A stretch of 64,000 nt of DNA, from positions 248,001 to 312,000 of the forward strand of contig NW_026570342.1 in NCBI RefSeq assembly GCF_019649055.1, read 5' to 3'. This document shows positions 58,716 through 64,000 of the stretch, piece after piece. The notes beneath the pieces were generated by a model. The model was not told the origin of the DNA. It saw only the letters and a list, made by a program, of their open reading frames with translations, and did no database searches. How positions within the stretch are numbered: position 1 is the stretch's first letter; each line of letters begins with the position of its first letter. Position numbers and translations under genes: made by a program. This DNA is from Paramacrobiotus metropolitanus. Its lineage: Eukaryota; Tardigrada; Eutardigrada; Parachela; Macrobiotidae.

Positions 58716-61700
58716 ATGGCGTTGAATGGATTGCGGAGATTTTGGCGGCAACTGTTTGTTATCGCCGTGCCGCTGGTCTTCCTACCGCTGCCGCTCATTA
58801 TCGGCACAAAAGTACGTTTCATTTATTTTTCGATTTATTTTATTTTTTAATTTTACGTGTTTGTCGTGTTTTTTAAATTTTCGTTTGTTTATTTTCTTAT
58901 TTACAGTATGTTCCACTGTTATATTTTTATTTCTGCTGGCGCTAGTTATTGGAAAAAAGGATGTTTATTTATTAAATTTTAGTTTATTTGATTTATCTTC
59001 TATTTTATATGTTTATAGTATGCGTTTAATTTATTGCCTTAATTATTTTCTTTTATTATTAAGCTACATTTTTGGGATGTACAGAAAAATTTCCTAAAGA
59101 AATTCTTGCTTGTTTTGAGGAAATAGTTGTTGCTGCTGATCACAATATTCTCTTACGGTGGATAATCGTACCGCTTTATAATGCGGAAGATCGTAGTGCA
59201 GCGGCCATTTACCACGTTTTGTCGTCATTGGGCGTGCTTGTTTATGAGAATTACTGCCATGTGCTTCACACGTGGAAACTCTAGAATAATTTTTTTAAAA
59301 TTGCAGTGTTTTCCTCATTTGGCTTTTTATGAAGACATTGCTAATTTTGCCCATTACAATTTTCAGCATAATACTAGACGTTTTATTGGACCGTTTAAAA
59401 ACTGCTGTTTTTGCATATAATTTCGCAAAAATTCTTTTCACAGTTTTTCAGGCTCCTTATGAATTGATTGGTACGGTATCTTTTGCATTTTAAATGTGCT
59501 GGTACACATATTAAAGATGGAACATCAAGGCACACGTTTTCTCCATTAAAATTGTTTCAAGTTTTGCAGCGAACGTTGTTTCATCCAACGAACTCTGTGT
59601 TGCCGGTTCGATATTTTTCCAAAAAAATTTATCTCTGCAGTGGATTAAAATGCGCAGATAGATCTTTCGTGTTGGCGGATGCCGTTCATGATTTTCTGAA
59701 TTAGTATAATATATGTAGTTATTTAAAAATGGCGTTCAAGTAGGGAGGGTGTAAATATAATTTATTTATAATTTTTCTAACGAGCTATCACGAGCAACAG
59801 GTGGTTTTTTGACCAATGCCGTTGACGCGTGTTCCTGTATTATAGCCGGCATGTTGCGCGTACGTGATCGTGTTGATGGGGATCTTCTGGCTGTCGGAAG
59901 TGGTGCCCATGGCCGTGGTGTCCCTGCTGCCGGCCATCCTCTTCCCCATGCTGGCCGTCCAGTCCTCCAAGGATGTCTGCCGTAACTACTTCAAGGTAAC
60001 CGGCTTGTTTTAAAGTTAGGTCTCTCTTAGCGGGCAAGTTTTTTTGATAACGTTTTATTTAAAACGAAAAAAACAACTGACAAATTTTCACGCCGGCCGA
60101 TAATAACATTTTGGCAAATTTAGAAGAAAATAACAGAACAAGAGGAACAATAAAAAGTTTTGGCTAATGAAAAGTGCTGAAAGGTGGACAGCAACACAAT
60201 TGGAAGTACGGAGTGGAAAACACCCATGAAAGTCTTTTAAAATGCCACTGTACTACCACTACGATCGGTTGTGGTGACAAGAGGCAGTTACTGCCGTACA
60301 GCAATAATACTTACACAATATTCATCAAGCATTTTAGAAATTAAAGGAAATTCAAATATTATTACGCACTACGAACTATGTAGCTGCGCGCGCTTTTTTA
60401 AAACTGTTGTTCACCCAACAAGTGATGGCCGATTATTGAAAAAAAACCAAATAGCTAATAATTAGTTTTCAGTGATTTTGCAACACCTGTGTGGTATTTT
60501 TCTACTTGAACGGCGCGCGCGCTGTTCAAGTTTTTAATTTTTTATTTTATTAAATTTCTCTTTTTTAAGAAAAACTGATAAAATTGGAAAAAATTTTGCT
60601 GATTAATAAATTAATTACTGAATACAATTTTTCAGGCAACTTTTATTAAAATGCGTTTTTCCGGGCGTTTTTGCAGGATTCTGTGATGCTGTTCGTGGGC
60701 AGTCTGATCGTCGCGGTGGCCGTGGAGGAGAGCAATCTGCATAAGCGGATCGCGTTGCGCGTGCTCCTTCTCGTCGGATCGCATCCACGCTGGTACAAGG
60801 CGAAATAATATTCGTACAACGCCAATAACCATCAACAGCGCAAATATTTATTTGCCGTTTTTATAATATTTATTCAGTAAAAATATTTATGACATTTACT
60901 CGGTATATTTTCTTACGGAATTTATATGAGCGATATAATGGTGAAATTGTATCAACAGGTTGATGCTGGGATTTATGTGTATTTCCGGATTTTTGTCCAT
61001 GTGGATGAGCAATACCGGTAAGGCGTGGGCATTTTATTACCATACTTTATTTCCTTACTTGCTTTTGGAATGAGTATTATGCCGCCGTTCGTTGTTTTTT
61101 TAAAATGTATTTGTTTATAGTTTAAGTTGTAAAATATAAGTAACAAAAAAATATCCTCCATTTTCTCCTGGATTAAATAACTAAGATCTATTATCAGTCT
61201 GATATGTTTACGTCTTTTAAAAAAAATAGAAAACTTTTTAAATTATTGCACCTTCATGATTTAGAGTAAATAATAATTTTTATTTATGCTGATTTTTAAA
61301 CTGCGGTTATTACAGAATTTTCATTAATTTTAATCTTGATTTTATTTACTGTTTTTTTTTCATTTAATTTTATCGTTGTTTGTTGCAGAAATAAAAACTG
61401 CAGTTTTATGCATATATTTTTTACTGAAATTTTTTTAATAATTATAATAATAATAATAATCATTTTTGACGATGTTCATGATCCCCAGTGCGAGGTCAGG
61501 GTCAGGTGGTGCTGGCATTATGCGCAACAGCCATTTTGAGAAACGTGTTGATTTTCTCTGTGGAGATAATCCATTTGGCAAATAAATCATCGCGCTGCGG
61601 TCTCCTTCCAATCGGAATTGTTTTATGACATTTTTTGACGACTGACAATATTTCCCCGGTGAACAGCGCTCACATGCCGGTGTTAACCTTGAGATAAGCA

Positions 61701-64000
61701 GCACTGCTTGTTATGAAATCTCGTATTCCATATTTCTGCCTAATGTTAAAAAAAGGCAAGGAAACCGAAATAAACAGGTAAACTAAAACTGATATAAAAG
61801 TACTGAAATGCAATAAGGTACGACATAAAATTAATGATAAAATTAAATCTGCATAAAATTAAATAAAATTAAAATTTAAATTAATCTGTCGAAATTATCA
61901 TTGGAAGAACGGAAGAAGAAAACGATACTTCTATGCAGAAATAAACGCATGTTGAATGTCAGTAATGGTGAATAAAATAAAATCGGCAATTTCTTTATGA
62001 TTCCCCAGGTCGAAATGTGAATTAAGCGCGTGCAGTTAACACAAATTGCGATAGAATGCTATTAATACTATAGGAAATTTTCAAAAATTTAACACTGCGA
62101 GTAAATTTTAAATTTCGTATTTTGATACCATGAGGGCCCACCTTGCTAGCATTGCCCAGAAAATAGACACTACACTACGATCTTCTCCACGAGATTGTAT
62201 GGCATTGAGTGGCGTTGATTGTTCATACAACGAAAGACTGAAAAAAACTATAAACCGGCATAAAAAAATATCCCGATAATAAATTACTCAGTTTTAGACT
62301 TGTAGTAATAATTGCATAATAACATGTTTGATACGTATTTAAAAGCGCTCACATGCCGCGGCTAATCTTGAGATAAGCAAGCATGTTTGCCAGTTGATAT
62401 TGCAGAATTCACTGCTGTACATAATTATTGCAATAATAAAATTTAAATAATATTTCTTTTGATTTAAAATAAAACGGTAAATGGTGCATTGTAATTAGCA
62501 GGCCGTTAAAAAAATTTAAATTAGCGAGTCAAAATTGATTCCCTAGAAGACAAAAAGGCGTGCAGAAGTGCAGCGCACTGTCAATGCCTCGGTTCAGTAA
62601 CCGTAATGTCTATGGAGAAATACTATACTGATAATGCTTGCAGCAGTTGTTTAAGGAATAAGAAATGCAAAAAGAAATTTTGATTGGAAAAATTTTGTAA
62701 AACATTTTAATAGCATTCTAAATTTTCGTTAAGTCTATAGCTGAACATTTAATCCGACGCTCGCCATGCTGGAATAGCCACTTCACTACGATCTTCTCTA
62801 CGAGAACTGTAGACGTGCATTGACTTCGAAAGTGACGCCAGCATGATCAGCATGATAAAATAATATCCCGTTAATTATGTAGTTATCACGATTAGCAGAC
62901 AGTATTTTAGATTAATAAGAGAACCCATCCATGGTGGCAGTTTAATGCATTTTTAATAGAAGTAGTTTTAAAATAAAAAAATACTAGTGAATGGTTATTT
63001 GTGTAGCGACAACGGCCATGATCACGCCCATCGCCGAGACGGTGATCATGGAGCTGTTCAAGCGCAAACGCGCCGCCCACCGCCTCCGGCCCCTGCCGCT
63101 GGTCCCGGCGTCGCCGCGGGTGTCCACCCGATCGCCGTCCTACATCCGCGGGGGTGTGGCGCCCAACGTGCACGCTACCGCGGAGGCGGTCACCCGCTCC
63201 ATCAGCCAGAACGGGACGCTGATGGAGACGTACGAGCGCGTCGACATCGAGGGCAAGGACAACCAGGGCTTCGTCCTCGACGCCGACGCCGACGGCCACT
63301 CCACCACCACGGCCGCCACCGTCTCCGCTAAAGGTCACGGGGAAGAGGTACGTCACCGGCGTGATGTAGCGCAGTCACCGGGGTCTGAAATTATTTTCTT
63401 ATTAATTGAAACTCATTATTACAATAGAATTATTATTACCTAATTTCTTGTTACGTAAGTTGCTTACGTAAAAAAGGTTGTTATTTTTTAAGTACTAGTA
63501 ATAATAATGTAAGTTTTGTTTTCCTATTTTTATTGTTAATAATTTTATTTTAAATAGGTTATCCTGTTAACCTTTGTATTTTTGTTGTCAACTTTGATCG
63601 TGAGGCTATGAACTGTGTATTATTATTCCATGCAGTCGATAATATTGAAGCTTGACGGTATTCGTAGAAGAGTGGCTTACTAGTGCCTCCTCCAAGTCAG
63701 TGCGATTTCTTAGTGGGCGCGCTAATGAAGGAATAGAAGAGAAGTAATTATTCAAAATTTCAAATCACTAATTTTTTTATTATTTATCAGCGGATATTTG
63801 GGATGTTTTGCATCCGCACGATATATATGTGTAACGTGCGTCCCATCGAGCTAGAAAACCAGCGGTCTGGGTCATTTGTACGAAATGCATTGTAATTTTG
63901 AATACTGAAACAAGCCACCGTGTTTCATCCTGCACAGGAGCCGGAAGCGTTGAGTGTGAAGGATCTGGATGCGGATGAACTGAAGATTATCAAAGGGATG
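58716..64000 (+). CDS. Sodium-dependent di/tricarboxylate transporter, SLC13 family (5' part)
   Basis: Exons 58716-58811, 59846-59995, 60677-60792, 60959-61017, 63007-63347 and 63938-64000 (open at the window end) join in frame to 275 residues. The family takes up succinate, citrate and similar acids with sodium at the plasma membrane (mammalian NaDC/NaCT, fly Indy). It starts [20 protein letters not shown] with the PLPLIIGTK end of helix 1, like human members. Then come [58 protein letters not shown], and [10 protein letters not shown] with the SNT motif that binds sodium and substrate, then [15 protein letters not shown]. Exon 5 adds a polar loop of about 95 residues after this helix, ending GHGEE. 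Orthology to one particular member cannot be settled from the part seen. Confidence 0.93.
61018..63006 (+). other. Intron 4 of SLC13 with diverged repeat copies
   Basis: The 2-kb intron contains two related pieces. GCTCACATGCCGGTGTTAAC with CTTGAGATAAGCA at about 61668-61705 recurs with changes at 62345-62385. ACTACGATCTTCTCCACGAG at about 62175 recurs at 62785. A (TAA/ATT)n tract lies near 61440. The introns at 58812-59845 and 59996-60676 contain nothing notable. Confidence 0.5.

Overview
The window is nuclear DNA from an animal, most probably an invertebrate. Genes are split by GT-AG introns, many only 40-66 bp long and others 0.4-2.6 kb. It also carries a mitochondrial COQ5 gene, an SLC13 carboxylate transporter, BTB and kelch proteins, and many transposons. 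No rRNA, operon or bacterial feature is present. I cannot name the species. A tardigrade or other small ecdysozoan would fit, but that is only an impression.

Layout. 1-7.7 kb: repeat DNA made of a foldback element, four blocks of a degenerate minisatellite, and a nested pair of transposons (a hAT-type MITE inside a TTAA-flanked element). 7.85-8.63 kb: a lone last exon of a membrane-protein family whose two fuller members lie at 18.6-24.8 kb and 28.8-32.9 kb. 9.7-10.5 kb (minus): a BTB/POZ exon. 13.1-16.4 kb (minus): an unrecognised multi-exon gene carrying a 5'-truncated non-LTR retrotransposon and a short hairpin MITE. 18.6-32.9 kb: two tandem XK-related-like genes, separated by a 1.4-kb foldback element. 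34.5-38.3 kb: a palindromic element, a Harbinger-type MITE, a decayed kelch gene, a perfect-looking palindrome and an endonuclease relic. 39.4-43.8 kb: an almost complete tyrosine-recombinase (DIRS-order) retrotransposon on the minus strand. 44.2-44.7 kb (minus): a three-exon gene for a small secreted protein, found from splice signals. 46.8-51.8 kb: an R2-like endonuclease reading frame split by a 3.9-kb element with long inverted ends. 52.3-55.9 kb: COQ5, six exons. 56.5-57.6 kb: a TA-flanked inverted-repeat element carrying kelch-like coding sequence. 58.7-64.0 kb: the first six exons of SLC13, running off the end.

COQ5 (ubiquinone synthesis) and SLC13 (di/tricarboxylate uptake) are ordinary housekeeping genes. 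The XK-related-like cluster is the most interesting host locus. Two tandem genes and one orphan exon share a cysteine-rich C-terminal domain of about 260-300 residues that I do not recognise, with identical intron phases. The rest is a record of mobile-element activity, with several insertions whose original target can be read on both sides.
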